Positions 53,250 through 62,882 are shown, counted from the stretch's first letter. The stretch: 64,000 nt of DNA from Rhodohalobacter sulfatireducens (GCF_022012475.1 NZ_JAKLWS010000010.1:1-64000), one strand, 5' to 3'. A program made the numbers and translations. The notes: generated by a model not told the origin, from the letters alone.

Positions 53250-54032
53250 CTAAAACGAAATATTAAGAGTCAGAGAAAAATTGTCGTACCCGGCAGTGGG
53301 AATAACCTGCACACGATCTGTCTGTAAACTCAGGTGTTTTTTTGCAAGGTAATGACCCATTGAAAATCCGATTGCTGCACCGGCGGTTACATCACTGAAC
53401 CAATGCCTGCCTTTGGCTACTCGGGCAACCGCTGTTCCTATGGGAACCACCATCAGGGCGTATGTTATCGGTCCGGGATAGTACACCATCCAGGGGGTTA
53501 CCAGTGCAAAAGCTGTAGCGGTATGACCGGAAGGAAACGAGGTTCCGCCCGGCTGTACAAAATCAAAATCATAGGGTCCATCCTCTTGATAAGGTCGCTC
53601 TCTGCCAAATATAAATTTAGCTGTATTCACCGTTAGTTTTGTCATCAGAAGTGATTGCAAGGACGTAAAGGCTGCGTCTTGAAATTTCCTGTTGTTGGTT
53701 ACCAGGGATGATGCAAATATTCCCGCTGAAGCTGCTCCCGCAATCTTCCAATCACCCCATAAATTAGTGAAATGAAGAAATTCTGACTGACCATACTTAT
53801 TCTGGAAATGCCGGCTCGAAATATCATCTTCTATTGCGATTACAGAGAGGCTCACACCCACTGACGCCACTTTAAGCATCTGTGCGGAACCAAAATCAGT
53901 GAATATATTTACAGGATCTTCCTTCAGCCAATACAAAAAACGATCAGCCCCATCTTGCGCAAAACAATTCTGACTAAGAAGTACTATTGTCAGAATAATG
54001 AGACTAATTATAAAGGCATTTTTTGATTGCAT
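53250..54032 (-). CDS. PAP2 family phosphatase (lipid phosphatase-like), exported
   Basis: The 260-residue product has an N-terminal signal (IISLIILTIVLLSQNCFAQD) and the three PAP2 motifs: KFIFGRERP (KxxxxxxRP, about 138-146), TSFPSGHTATAF (PSGH, about 163-174) and VARVAKGRHWFSDVTAG (the SRxxxxxHxxxD motif with Ala replacing Ser, about 205-221). It probably removes phosphate from undecaprenyl pyrophosphate, phosphatidate or a related lipid in the envelope. It is a single gene on the minus strand, divergent from the sulfotransferase remnant. Confidence 0.88.
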   Translation of the reverse strand: MQSKNAFIISLIILTIVLLSQNCFAQDGADRFLYWLKEDPVNIFTDFGSAQMLKVASVGVSLSVIAIEDDISSRHFQNKYGQSEFLHFTNLWGDWKIAGAASAGIFASSLVTNNRKFQDAAFTSLQSLLMTKLTVNTAKFIFGRERPYQEDGPYDFDFVQPGGTSFPSGHTATAFALVTPWMVYYPGPITYALMVVPIGTAVARVAKGRHWFSDVTAGAAIGFSMGHYLAKKHLSLQTDRVQVIPTAGYDNFSLTLNISF

Positions 54033-54180
54033 ATAAAAACCATATTACTAATACGGTAAATAAAAACAAATCTTGAAGTAACTTTTTCTAACTCAATCCA
54101 CAAGTTAAGGCAGGTCAAAAGTCTTATATATAAAATGATCTTGAATGTTAAATAATGATTCTCAACCTTATTGACTGATC

Positions 54181-54825
54181 ATGAATCAAAAAAAACACGT
54201 TGTAATAACGGGGACAGGCAGAACCGGAACAACTTTTTTAGTTGAACTTTTAACCCATCTTGGATTAGATACCGGTTTTGAAATTGAGAATATTGACCAT
54301 TTTAAGAGTGATCTTTCTAATGCAGGTTTGGAATACAGAATCGGTTCGGAAAATTGCCCATACATCGCAAAGGATCCATGGTTTTGTGATTATGCAGAAG
54401 AAGTCATTCAGCGAGATGATATCATCCTCTAGCACGTATATATTCCTGTTAGAGATTTGAACTCCGCCGCCGAAAGCCGAAGATATGTAACAAAAAAAGG
54501 CTATTCTGAACTCTCATCTATCGGAAAATTCAAACACTTGTTTAACCCGAAAGAGTTTCCAGGAGGTTTGTGGCACACCAAATCAACAGGCAATGGAAAG
54601 CAAGAAGAAGTATTACTAAACCAATTATACAAGGTAATCTATCAGTTATCCGGAGGTTCTACTGATGTTACTTTAATGCAGTACCCAAAAATTACGAGAG
54701 ATCCGAAATATCTCTATAAAAAATTAGAATTCATCTTGGAGGGTATTCAGTTTGATATGTTTAAAGCCACATTCCAGGAAGTGGTTCAGCCGGATATCGT
54801 ACATCAGTTCCATAGTGATGACTAA
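54181..54825 (+). pseudogene. Sulfotransferase-like gene with one in-frame TAG
   Basis: The N-terminal part shows the PAPS-binding P-loop of sulfotransferases (VVITGTGRTGTTFLVELL, about residues 7-24). The frame stops at TAG 54430-54432 but continues in register as HVYIPVRDLNSAAESRRYVT to TAA 54823-54825, for a total of 214 codons. PVRDL with AAESR is the expected 3'-phosphate-binding region, so the amber codon interrupts a once-functional protein; CAG-to-TAG is the simplest change. A sequencing error or recent inactivation are both possible. The donor would be PAPS; the acceptor is unknown. Confidence 0.72.
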
Positions 54826-55491
54826 TGAGTTTGTTGTAATTTTGTTTGATTTATCCAGATATGCCTGACTGTATATTTACGATCACTCCGATAATTTTAG
54901 ACTTAAACGGATAGGGTTAAAAAGAAATTTAATCTTCACTTCCACCTTATTCTTCTATACACTGAGTTCATTTTCAGTCAAAATTTCTGGAAAACTATGA
55001 CAGATGCTCACTAGCAGGCACCTGAACTTTGCTGGGATCTGAGACAGATTATTCATTGAAATAGATACGGGTACCGGATAACAATTTCCTAAACCTTGAG
55101 TTTCAGAATAGACGAATATCAAGCAGTGATCAGGAACTTGTCTTACAATATCACGCGTACTTTCAGCACAAAGTAATTCACTGTTTGACGGTACTTGATT
55201 GGATTCCATGGGTGTAATATTCCGGTATTTGATACACTTTAAGGCTCAACCTTCACTGTAGTTGGGAATCACAGGAACAGAGCAGGGTAATACAGCTTTT
55301 ACCATTGTCTCACAAAAAGATGCAACAGACATCTACTACTTTTTTCAGGAGATAATGACATAAAATTCGGTGATACTAATTCTCATTCAAAGAACTATTT
55401 TTTGATTTAACAACAGTTTGTCAAAATGGTAAATGATTCCATTTATTGGTATCATTTGCCGCTTTAAGACAGAAATGAAACCATTTTAACT
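54826..55491. other. 666-bp gap without a recognisable gene
   Basis: A minus-strand open frame of 84 codons (54955-55209) has no family resemblance. A plus-strand stretch around 55264-55362 reads ITGTEQGNTAFTIVSQKDAT, which looks protein-like but starts nowhere. It may be another gene remnant. The promoter of the DgcN gene should lie near the right end. Confidence 0.35.
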
Positions 55492-56493
55492 ATGCTCAAA
55501 ACACCATACCTCCTGTTTTTAGGCGATGCCCACGACCAACTTGCAGCCAAAGTAGCCAAAGGTATCTGCGACTGGCGTCCTGAATATGCCATCGGCCAAT
55601 TACGACTTCCGGGCTGTGACGCAGACGTTGGATTACCAGATTTGACACTTGAAGAAGCTCGCAATGCTGGGGCAAAAACAATGGTGATTGGCGTGGCCAA
55701 TCGTGGTGGTGTAATCTCAGAAACCTGGAAAGATGTGATGGTTGAAGCCCTTGAAAGCGGATTTGATCTGGCCTCCGGGCTTCATAACCGTCTTCAGGAT
55801 AATCCACACCTTTCCGATGCCGCAGCACGTCATGGACAGGAACTAATTGATGTACGGGTCCCTCAGCATCAATATCCCATCGCAACGGGAGAAAAGAGAA
55901 CCGGTAAGCGTTGCCTGACGGTTGGGACGGATTGCTCTGTCGGAAAAATGTATACGTCGCTGGCACTTGAGAAAGAGATGAAAGCCAGGGAGATGAATGT
56001 TGATTTCAGAGCCACTGGCCAATCCGGTATTTTGATTACAGGCGAAGGTGTTCCGGTGGATGCCGTCATTGCTGATTTCATGGCCGGATCGGTTGAATGG
56101 CTCACTCCCGATAACGATCCCGATCACTGGGACCTCATTGAAGGCCAGGGTTCCCTGTTTCACGTCTCATTTTCCGGGGTAACAATGGCATTGATTCATG
56201 GAGGTCAGCCCGATGCCCTTGTTGTTTGTCATGAACCGACACGAACTCACATGCGCGGTATTCCCAATTTCGGGCTTCCCACGTTAGAAGAGGTCCGCGA
56301 CCTATCCCTGAAGGTAGCCCGGGTAGTAAACCCCGACTGCAAAGTGATTGGAATTTCTGTGAACACCTCAGCCTTAAATGAAAATGAGGCGAAAAACTAT
56401 CTCGCTAATGTAGAAGAACAGATAGGTCTCCCAACGGTAGATCCCTATCGACAGGGAGCTGCCCGACTCGTGGATGCCCTTGAGGAGCTTTAA
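55492..56493 (+). CDS. dgcN: DUF1611 protein, N-acetyltransferase DgcN-like
   Basis: The 333-residue protein belongs to the DUF1611 family. It has a Rossmann-like N-terminal part (PYLLFLGDAHDQLAAKVAKG) and a P-loop-like C-terminal part (CLTVGTDCSVGKMYTSLALE, about 140-159), with ATGQSGILITGEGVPVD and VVCHEPTRTHMRG. In marine bacteria DgcN acetylates D-glutamate, and its partner DgcA then racemises the product to the L form, which opens D-amino-acid use. The gene here lies directly before a dgcA-like gene (stop and start 2 bp apart), which supports the name. Other DUF1611 roles exist, so the substrate is inferred. Confidence 0.82.
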   Translation: MLKTPYLLFLGDAHDQLAAKVAKGICDWRPEYAIGQLRLPGCDADVGLPDLTLEEARNAGAKTMVIGVANRGGVISETWKDVMVEALESGFDLASGLHNRLQDNPHLSDAAARHGQELIDVRVPQHQYPIATGEKRTGKRCLTVGTDCSVGKMYTSLALEKEMKAREMNVDFRATGQSGILITGEGVPVDAVIADFMAGSVEWLTPDNDPDHWDLIEGQGSLFHVSFSGVTMALIHGGQPDALVVCHEPTRTHMRGIPNFGLPTLEEVRDLSLKVARVVNPDCKVIGISVNTSALNENEAKNYLANVEEQIGLPTVDPYRQGAARLVDALEEL

Positions 56494-56494
56494 T

Positions 56495-57469
56495 ATGAGT
56501 GATTTCAAGATCCATTTTCGAGCTGAATCCTTTCCCCTGGCAGAGGTATTTACCATCGCACGTGGATCGAAGACAGAGGCGAATGTCGTGTTGGTTGAGA
56601 TTTCAAGAAACGGTATCACCGGGCGGGGTGAAAGTGTACCCTACTCACGTTATGATGAAACGATAGAAAGCGTCAAATCTCAAATTGAATCTCTCCCCTC
56701 TGAGTTTAACAGAACTTCATTGCAGGATCTACTCCCATCAGGTGCAGCACGAAACGCAGTCGATTGTGCTCTTTGGGATCTTGAAGCAAAATCTCAAAAT
56801 AAACGAGTGTGTGAACTGGTCGGGCTTCCAAAACCCGGGCCTGAAATCACCGCTTTTACGCTTTCACTGAATACCCCCGAGCGAATGAAAGCGGCGGCTG
56901 CAAAACATGCTCACCGCCCACTCTTGAAAATTAAACTGGGAACTCCCGACGATATGTCTCGCTTGGAAGCCGTACGTGCCGGTGCTCCCGATTCAGAAAT
57001 CATTGTAGATGCTAATGAGGGTTGGACGGCTGAGGTCTATAAAGATCTCGCCCCTCACCTGTTACGACTTGGGGTGACCATGGTCGAGCAGCCGCTACCC
57101 GCCGACCAGGATGAACTTCTTGCAGAGATTGAGCGTCCGCTTCCGGTTTGCGCGGATGAATCGTGCCACGACCGGGCAAGCCTGCCCGCGCTGAAAGGCC
57201 GATATGATATGGTCAACATCAAACTGGATAAAACGGGTGGACTGACCGAAGCGCTGGCCTTAAAAAAACAAGCCATCTCCGAAGGGTATAAAATTATGGT
57301 CGGCTGTATGGTTGGCACTTCCCTTGCGATGGCACCGGCTGTTTTATTAGCACAGGGAGCAGCCGTTACCGATCTGGATGGACCGCTACTCCTGGCCAAA
57401 GATCGAAAGCCTTCTCTGAAATTTGATGAAGATGGCGTTCACCCTCCCCTGCCCGAACTTTGGGGGTAA
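56495..57469 (+). CDS. dgcA: Enolase-superfamily epimerase, N-acetyl-D-Glu racemase DgcA-like
   Basis: The 324 residues form a muconate-lactonizing/dipeptide-epimerase-type protein. The catalytic KxK pair is in PLLKIKLGTPDD (about 147-158). Metal ligands are the Asp of IIVDANEGW, the Glu of MVEQPLPADQ and the Asp of PVCADESCH. The opposite Lys is in VNIKLDKTGGL. These residues are all present, so the enzyme should be active. ATG 56495 follows GAGGAG and is 2 bp from the dgcN stop; an earlier ATG at 56474 lies inside dgcN. An L-Ala-D/L-Glu dipeptide epimerase is the alternative; the dgcN neighbour favours N-acetyl-glutamate. Confidence 0.83.
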   Translation: MSDFKIHFRAESFPLAEVFTIARGSKTEANVVLVEISRNGITGRGESVPYSRYDETIESVKSQIESLPSEFNRTSLQDLLPSGAARNAVDCALWDLEAKSQNKRVCELVGLPKPGPEITAFTLSLNTPERMKAAAAKHAHRPLLKIKLGTPDDMSRLEAVRAGAPDSEIIVDANEGWTAEVYKDLAPHLLRLGVTMVEQPLPADQDELLAEIERPLPVCADESCHDRASLPALKGRYDMVNIKLDKTGGLTEALALKKQAISEGYKIMVGCMVGTSLAMAPAVLLAQGAAVTDLDGPLLLAKDRKPSLKFDEDGVHPPLPELWG

Positions 57470-57484
57470 ACGAATTTTACAACA

Positions 57485-57532
57485 CATAAACTGGAATATA
57501 CTGGCACAACTCATAAACTGGAATATACTGGC
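57485..57532 (+). repeat. Tandem pair of a 21-bp unit
   Basis: CATAAACTGGAATATACTGGC occurs at 57485-57505 and 57512-57532, a period of 27 bp. It is two units only and not a CRISPR array. It opens the 768-bp gap behind dgcA, which also holds a widespread-looking repeat (57602-57720, containing TCTCTGCGATCCCGGCGG) and a pseudogene. Confidence 0.5.
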
Positions 57533-57872
57533 GCAAGGTATTCAGCATAGCGTTCTCGGTCAACGAAACCAGAACAGTATTAAAGCTTTGTAGTATAGAT
57601 ATGGCGTAGTTGACTCACTTGTGCCGCCCATCACAAACCTGCCAAACCAATCTCCATAAGTTACGCAAACCACCTCGGCAAAAATTGCTCTCCGCGTATC
57701 TCTGCGATCCCGGCGGTTACATTTCACCTCAAAGGACGAGTCGGGCCGCAAAGAAGCGTGACTAATAACAACCTCTAAATTCACCTGGATCTCTCTCCCC
57801 TACCTTTCGAAACATGGTTAACAGAAATCTCAATATTAAATCAAAACAATTCAGTATAATTTCGAATATTGG

Positions 57873-58066
57873 ATGACGAGGGATGTCAGTTTAGAATGGA
57901 CGCCGGAATTTGCAGAAGTTGCTGAATCAGGTGATCTCGGTTATACCTACGGACTTTTTAGGTTTATGGCGTTTCTGCACAGGGCGATACCATACAATCA
58001 TCCGGAATCTTTCACGCCGTCTGGAAAAAACAGGACAACGGAAATTGGAATTTTGTATATGATTGA
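57873..58066 (+). pseudogene. Frameshifted C-terminal half of a DUF4440 (SnoaL-like) protein
   Basis: The frame from 57873 reads MTRDVSLEWTPEFAEVAESG and then DLGYTYGLF, a typical mid-region of DUF4440 proteins. At about 57960 the homologous sequence passes into another frame: VYGVSAQGDTIQSSGIFHAV, then WKKQDNGNWNFVYD and TGA at 58064-58066, which is the family's normal end (WKKQ.DG.W). The N-terminal half is missing. A longer open frame in the first phase, out to 58193, is therefore not real protein. Confidence 0.68.
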
Positions 58067-58237
58067 TCATCTATCAAGCCGGGATAAGACAAAACTATTC
58101 TCATTCAGCGAACGACACTCTCATTTCTTGAACTTTAACATGGACTCTCACCGGTTTATACCTTTTTTTACACCCAATAACCATATGAAATAACTCAATA
58201 CCAGGTGTAATAGCCAAAAAAAAATAATATAAATCAA

Positions 58238-59536
58238 ATGCCGAAGAACCCTCTCACGATCGTAATCCTTAGTATCGTTTATTTTTTTACTTCCTGTACA
58301 GGCACGGACGAGCTTGATAAACTTCAATTTTCACTTTCAATTCCTACTGAAGGAAATAGCTGGGTCGTTGATGATCAAGATAAAAACCGGACATTGATTG
58401 GAGAGAACGGAATTAAAAACTGGGTTGATAAGGAAACCAGGATCCGAACGTATTTTAAAACAGAAATTGGAGGGATGATTGATTTGGGTCTGATTGCAAA
58501 ATCGTCAGATCTCTCGGAAATAAAAATAACCCTTGGAGAGAATATCTCAACGATAAACGTTGAAAACTCAACTCTCGATACAATTAATGTCGGAAAATTT
58601 GAAATAAAAGAACCGGGGTATCATTTTGTTGAAATTCAGGGAATAGAAAAAAGCGGAGATTATTTTCCGGAAATCCAAGCCATTTTAATCGGTGGGGATG
58701 TGTCTACAGGAAAAGTCTGGTTTGCCAAAGATGATTTTTACTGGGGAAGACGAGGGCCATCTGTTCATCTTAACTACCAGGTTCCCAAGGAGACTGGCGA
58801 TGTCGTTTATTTTTATAACGAAATTACTGTTCCTGAAGGTAATGATGTTTTAGGATCCTACTTTATGGCCAATGGCTTTGGCCAGGGATACTTTGGAATT
58901 CAGGTGAATTCATCTACTGAAAGGCGAGTGTTATTTTCTGTATGGAGCCCTTATGAAACGGATAACCCGGACGAGATTCCGGATGATCAAAAGATAGAAC
59001 TGCTAAAAAAGGGAAAGGGAGTTTACTCCGGTGAATTTGGTAATGAAGGTTCCGGCGGACAAAGCTACTACAAGTTCATGTGGGAAACAGACACTACATA
59101 TCAGTTCCTGTTAAAAGGAGAACCAACAGGTGATGGAAAAACAGATTTTACAGCCTGGTTTTTTGCACCTGAAGTAAATGAATGGAAACTCATTGCCAGT
59201 TTTCGTCGCCCAAAAACGGATTCATATTTAACGAATTTATATTCATTTCTTGAAAATTTTCAAACAACAACCGGTAATATTACCCGAAAAGGAAATTATT
59301 CAAATCATTGGATTTACACGACGGATAACGAATGGATAGAGATCAATAAGATCAAATTTACAGCAGATGCTACGGCCCGAAAGGAATCAAGAATGGACTA
59401 TGCGGGAGGTGTTGAAGGTGATCAATTTTATTTAAAGAATTGTGGCTTTTTTAGCAAAACAACTCCAATCGATTCTTTTTTTGAACGAGATGCCGGCGGA
59501 GAATCTCCTTTCATTAATTTTGATGATTTACCTTAA
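58238..59536 (+). CDS. DUF3472 (with DUF5077-like domain) secreted lipoprotein
   Basis: The 432-residue product has a lipobox (IVYFFTSC, Cys20). An N-terminal beta-sandwich (about 30-150, FSLSIPTEGNSWVVDDQDKN, with RTYFKTEIGGMIDLGLIAKS) precedes the DUF3472 domain (about 165-430: FYWGRRGPSVHLNYQVPKET, YFMANGFGQGYFGIQVNSST, RRVLFSVWSPYETDNPDEIP). The protein ends with the usual GVEGDQFYLKNCGFF segment. Such proteins occur next to glycoside hydrolases and probably bind or modify glycans; no catalytic site is known. It opens a run of six co-oriented secreted proteins. Confidence 0.78.
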   Translation: MPKNPLTIVILSIVYFFTSCTGTDELDKLQFSLSIPTEGNSWVVDDQDKNRTLIGENGIKNWVDKETRIRTYFKTEIGGMIDLGLIAKSSDLSEIKITLGENISTINVENSTLDTINVGKFEIKEPGYHFVEIQGIEKSGDYFPEIQAILIGGDVSTGKVWFAKDDFYWGRRGPSVHLNYQVPKETGDVVYFYNEITVPEGNDVLGSYFMANGFGQGYFGIQVNSSTERRVLFSVWSPYETDNPDEIPDDQKIELLKKGKGVYSGEFGNEGSGGQSYYKFMWETDTTYQFLLKGEPTGDGKTDFTAWFFAPEVNEWKLIASFRRPKTDSYLTNLYSFLENFQTTTGNITRKGNYSNHWIYTTDNEWIEINKIKFTADATARKESRMDYAGGVEGDQFYLKNCGFFSKTTPIDSFFERDAGGESPFINFDDLP

Positions 59537-59654
59537 AAATTCGTTCACATTTTCAAAAGAATCACCCATTTAATTTATATGGAATGATCTTGTCAGCTTA
59601 CTTATAATTTGAGGACTCATCGTATCACCTATTATTTAAACAAAACCATACCAC

Positions 59655-60446
59655 ATGAAAAACCCGGCAGCTTTTTTAATTCTGACCCTTATTTTCGCAC
59701 TCACCTTAGATCAATCAAAAGCCCAATCAACGGATGACAATGACTGGAAGATTCTATTCAACGGGGAAGATTTGAACGACTGGATTGTTAAAATTCACCA
59801 TCACGAAACGGGAGATAATTATGCCAATACGTTTCGGGTGAGAGATGGAGTGATACAGGTCAATTATGATGACTATGAAGAGTTTGATGCGCGGTACGGG
59901 CACCTGTTTTATAAAGAACCGTTTTCATCATATCACCTGAAGTTCGAGTACCGGTTTACCGATCAATGGCTGGAAGATGCTCCCGGTTACACCTACAAGA
60001 ACAGCGGGGTGATGTTTCACTCACAGGATCCTCGTACTATTCTGAAAGAACAGGACTGGCCTATTTCCGTAGAATACCAGATGCTGGCTGAAGCAACCGA
60101 AGGAGAACCCCGTCCCACTGGAAATATGTGTTCTCCCGGTACGGATGTTTTTTATGAAGGAGAATTAGATCCGCGGCACTGTATTAACTCTTCATCTGAT
60201 ACTTACAAATGGGATGAATGGGTCCGGGCTGATCTGATTGTTTACGGCGATTCTCTTGTGGTTCATAAGGTGAATGATGAAACCGTACTGGAGTATTCAA
60301 AACCGCAGATTGGAGGTGGAGTAGCAAATGGATTTGACCCCGAGATCAAAGTGGATGGTCAGCCGTTAACGGAAGGTTATATTGGACTACAGGCTGAAGG
60401 TCAGGGTGTTGAGTTCAGGAATATTAGAATTAAAGAATTGGACTAA
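59655..60446 (+). CDS. DUF1080 (3-keto-disaccharide hydrolase-like) secreted protein
   Basis: The 263 residues have a signal peptide (FLILTLIFALTLDQSKAQS) and a single DUF1080 jelly-roll domain. Landmarks are the opening WKILFNGEDLNDWIVKIHHH, then RVRDGVIQVNYDDYEEFDAR, YHLKFEYRFTDQWLEDAPGY, NSGVMFHSQDPRTI, PISVEYQMLAEATEGEPRPT and the closing GYIGLQAEGQGVEFRNIRIK. Members cleave 3-keto-glycosides formed by sugar-3-dehydrogenases. The Glu of the VEYQML segment is a candidate catalytic residue. The genes at 58238 and 60637 are on the same strand, but with gaps of 100-190 bp. Confidence 0.87.
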   Translation: MKNPAAFLILTLIFALTLDQSKAQSTDDNDWKILFNGEDLNDWIVKIHHHETGDNYANTFRVRDGVIQVNYDDYEEFDARYGHLFYKEPFSSYHLKFEYRFTDQWLEDAPGYTYKNSGVMFHSQDPRTILKEQDWPISVEYQMLAEATEGEPRPTGNMCSPGTDVFYEGELDPRHCINSSSDTYKWDEWVRADLIVYGDSLVVHKVNDETVLEYSKPQIGGGVANGFDPEIKVDGQPLTEGYIGLQAEGQGVEFRNIRIKELD

Positions 60447-60636
60447 AAGTAATCTCAAGAAGGACCTGGCACAAGTTACTGTGGCAATGGGGGCTATTTA
60501 TCGAATGTTGAAGATCCCATTAATAATGTGTTATGTCAGCAACTCAAGAAGGGTTGTAAAAATCAAGGAAAGTAGCACTTTAGTATCACTATGAAGACAG
60601 AATTAGTTACAACACTGAAACGTTTCGAGAAATAAG

Positions 60637-61722
60637 ATGAAGAGATTGATACTTAATCGACTTTCTTTTCACCTTGCCATTTTTTCAAAAGTCTTCAATG
60701 TCGCGGGTGGAAAAAAGGTCTTCATTAGATCTATGTTGATCTGTTCACTGGCCTGGGCAACTGCCGCTTGCGAAAATAGATCTGTTCATTCTGATGGTAA
60801 AACATCGGGTGCGCCTGGTGACGGCTTGGTGTATTCTGCAGAGAAAGTTGGTGACCGGGAGGACGGTAGTGGGGCTTTTCGTACGCACTGTCTTGAGTCG
60901 CACGAAAACTTTGACGATCCGCTTGTGTTTCCCGGTCAACCGGGAGCCTCGCATCATCATGTTTTCTTCGGAAATCCGAATGTGGACGCCTATACAACGA
61001 TTGGTTCACTGTTTGAAGCAACTGAAACGACTTGTGATGGTGGCACATTGAATCGTTCGGCTTATTGGATACCGGCTCTGTACGATGCCAATGAAAAGCG
61101 AATCGATTACGGGGAACCCCTTTTCTACTACAAGACAGGCTATCACGTTGCTGCCGCTGCGATTCAACCGCCACCAGAGAATTTGCGGATCATTGCGGGT
61201 AACGCACATGCTACCACGTCCCAGGATGTTTCGGTTGTGAAGTTTCGCTGCGGAAGTTGGGTGTCTGAAAAGGATTGGTTTGACCCGGGCGACCCTCTCG
61301 ATCATGTATCTATATTACCTGACTGTCCAAAAGATGACTTTCTTGAAATTCGTATAGTTTTTCCACAATGCTGGGATGGTAAGAACCTGTACCTGCCTGA
61401 TCAAAGTCACATGGCCTACCCAAGTGAAGCCACGCCTCCGGTAGTAGGCACCGGCGCGTGTCCTCAAACTCATCCGATTGCCATACCCGAAATCTCATAC
61501 AATTTCAGATTATATGTGACTGAGGATCGCGGGCCCTCAAATTCATGGCGATTCGCATGCGAAACAAACCCTGGTGGCATCTGTGCACACGCTGACTGGA
61601 TGAATGGTTGGGATCCAAAGACGATGGAAAAAATTGTGGAGAATTGTTTGCGACCTGCTCGTGAGTGCCTCGTTGGGCTTCTTGGTGATGGGACAAGATT
61701 GGATCCGGTCATAACAGATTGA
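60637..61722 (+). CDS. DUF1996 family secreted lipoprotein
   Basis: The 361 residues begin with a rather long N-terminal region and a lipobox-like segment (SLAWATAAC, Cys about 45). The DUF1996 domain then shows its landmark residues: FRTHCLESHENFDDPLVFPG, GASHHHVFFGN, RSAYWIPALYD, VKFRCG, FLEIRIVFPQCWDGKNLYLP, DQSHMAYPS and CPQTHPIAIPEISYNFRLY. Several conserved cysteines suggest disulphides. The family is best known from fungi and actinomycetes; its role is unknown, although the conserved His and Asp residues suggest an enzyme or metal site. Confidence 0.82.
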   Translation: MKRLILNRLSFHLAIFSKVFNVAGGKKVFIRSMLICSLAWATAACENRSVHSDGKTSGAPGDGLVYSAEKVGDREDGSGAFRTHCLESHENFDDPLVFPGQPGASHHHVFFGNPNVDAYTTIGSLFEATETTCDGGTLNRSAYWIPALYDANEKRIDYGEPLFYYKTGYHVAAAAIQPPPENLRIIAGNAHATTSQDVSVVKFRCGSWVSEKDWFDPGDPLDHVSILPDCPKDDFLEIRIVFPQCWDGKNLYLPDQSHMAYPSEATPPVVGTGACPQTHPIAIPEISYNFRLYVTEDRGPSNSWRFACETNPGGICAHADWMNGWDPKTMEKIVENCLRPARECLVGLLGDGTRLDPVITD

Positions 61723-61813
61723 TTCATAATGAATAAAGCTTGCGTACAAAACCAGGATAAGCTCAATAGCGTTGTTTAGATACCAGCGTTCTCTGTAATT
61801 AAAAAATGACACA

Positions 61814-62869
61814 ATGAAAATAGCTGTAAATATTTTGCTGTTAGGATTAATCTTTGCAACAATGAATTCTTGTGATATGATTCAAAATGAAGTCATAGAT
61901 AATAATCAAAATGCAATAATTTACAGTGGTGTACATGATCCTGCTCAATTAGTAGAAGTCAATGAGGAGTTGGTTCTTTTTGCAAGTGCAGTTGAATGGT
62001 CTACCTATGAGTTTGGCAGCAATGAATGGCAACTGAATGGAGATAATATCTATGCAAACGGAACTCCTTCATGGTACAACGGTACGAATTTGTGGGCACC
62101 ATCTGTATTTAAAATTAATTCCAACAAACTTAGATTATACCATTCCGCAGTTTCAGATGAAGACATGCACCAGTCCAAAATTGGCTTTGCAACGGTTCAT
62201 ACATCAACGTCTAATTTTACTTTTACACCTTCAAGCGACTATGTGCTTGAATCTCAAAACACAGAACAACCATTTGCTATTGACCCGGCAGTTTTTGAAG
62301 ACGACTCTAATCGTATGTGGTTGGTTTACGGCTCACACGCTAAAGGAATCTGGATGATAGAATTGGATAAAGCAACAGGGTTGCTAAAAGAAAATCCAGC
62401 AAATAAAACATGGAACACTACAGATAACAGGTTTATTGAGATAGCCAATTATGGAGGTCAACTCAATGAAAATAATATTGAAGCCGCCTATATCTACAAT
62501 CACCCTGATAACCCCTATTATTATTTATTTGTCAATTGGGATGTTTGCTGCAGTGGTGTCAATAGCACTTACAATATTCGTGTAGGAAGGTCTAACTCGC
62601 CAACAGGGCCTTTTCTGGATAAGGATGGTGTAGATTTAAAATCAGGAGGTGGAACGATGTTTTTAGATGCGAACGGAGAAATAATCGGGAATAATCGTTT
62701 CGCAGGCCCGGGTCATTCAGGTATTTACCGGCATTCAGATGGTAAATTTTATTTCTCTCACCATTTTTACGATGTAGATAACAATGGCGAAGCATCAATG
62801 GCTATTTGGAACTTAGACTGGGTTGATGGATGGCCTCTCTTGAATACTCAAAATGAAGTAAATCTTTAG
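61814..62869 (+). CDS. GH43-like glycosidase lipoprotein (arabinanase/xylosidase family)
   Basis: The 351-residue product has a lipoprotein signal (LGLIFATMNSC, Cys20). The five-bladed propeller of GH43 fits: the base Asp in GVHDPAQLVE, NLWAPSVFKI, the pKa-setting Asp in FAIDPAVFEDDSNRMWLVYG, and the acid Glu in NNIEAAYIYNHPDNPYYYLF; GHSGIYRHSDGKFYFSHHFY follows. The enzyme probably trims arabinose or xylose polymers. The reading frame is more A/T rich than most genes in the window. The next gene, 13 bp downstream, has a very similar signal sequence. Confidence 0.85.
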   Translation: MKIAVNILLLGLIFATMNSCDMIQNEVIDNNQNAIIYSGVHDPAQLVEVNEELVLFASAVEWSTYEFGSNEWQLNGDNIYANGTPSWYNGTNLWAPSVFKINSNKLRLYHSAVSDEDMHQSKIGFATVHTSTSNFTFTPSSDYVLESQNTEQPFAIDPAVFEDDSNRMWLVYGSHAKGIWMIELDKATGLLKENPANKTWNTTDNRFIEIANYGGQLNENNIEAAYIYNHPDNPYYYLFVNWDVCCSGVNSTYNIRVGRSNSPTGPFLDKDGVDLKSGGGTMFLDANGEIIGNNRFAGPGHSGIYRHSDGKFYFSHHFYDVDNNGEASMAIWNLDWVDGWPLLNTQNEVNL

Positions 62870-62882
62870 TTAAATAAATACG

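Noticed and set aside
54430-54432. TAG read as pyrrolysine
   Set aside because: No pyrrolysine genes are visible and sulfotransferases are not known to use it; a null mutation or sequencing error is more likely.
57485-57532. CRISPR-like repeats
   Set aside because: Only two 21-bp units with a 6-bp spacer and no cas genes.
57560-57784. 74-codon minus-strand frame
   Set aside because: It covers a sequence containing TCTCTGCGATCCC-type blocks typical of dispersed repeats and has no protein family.
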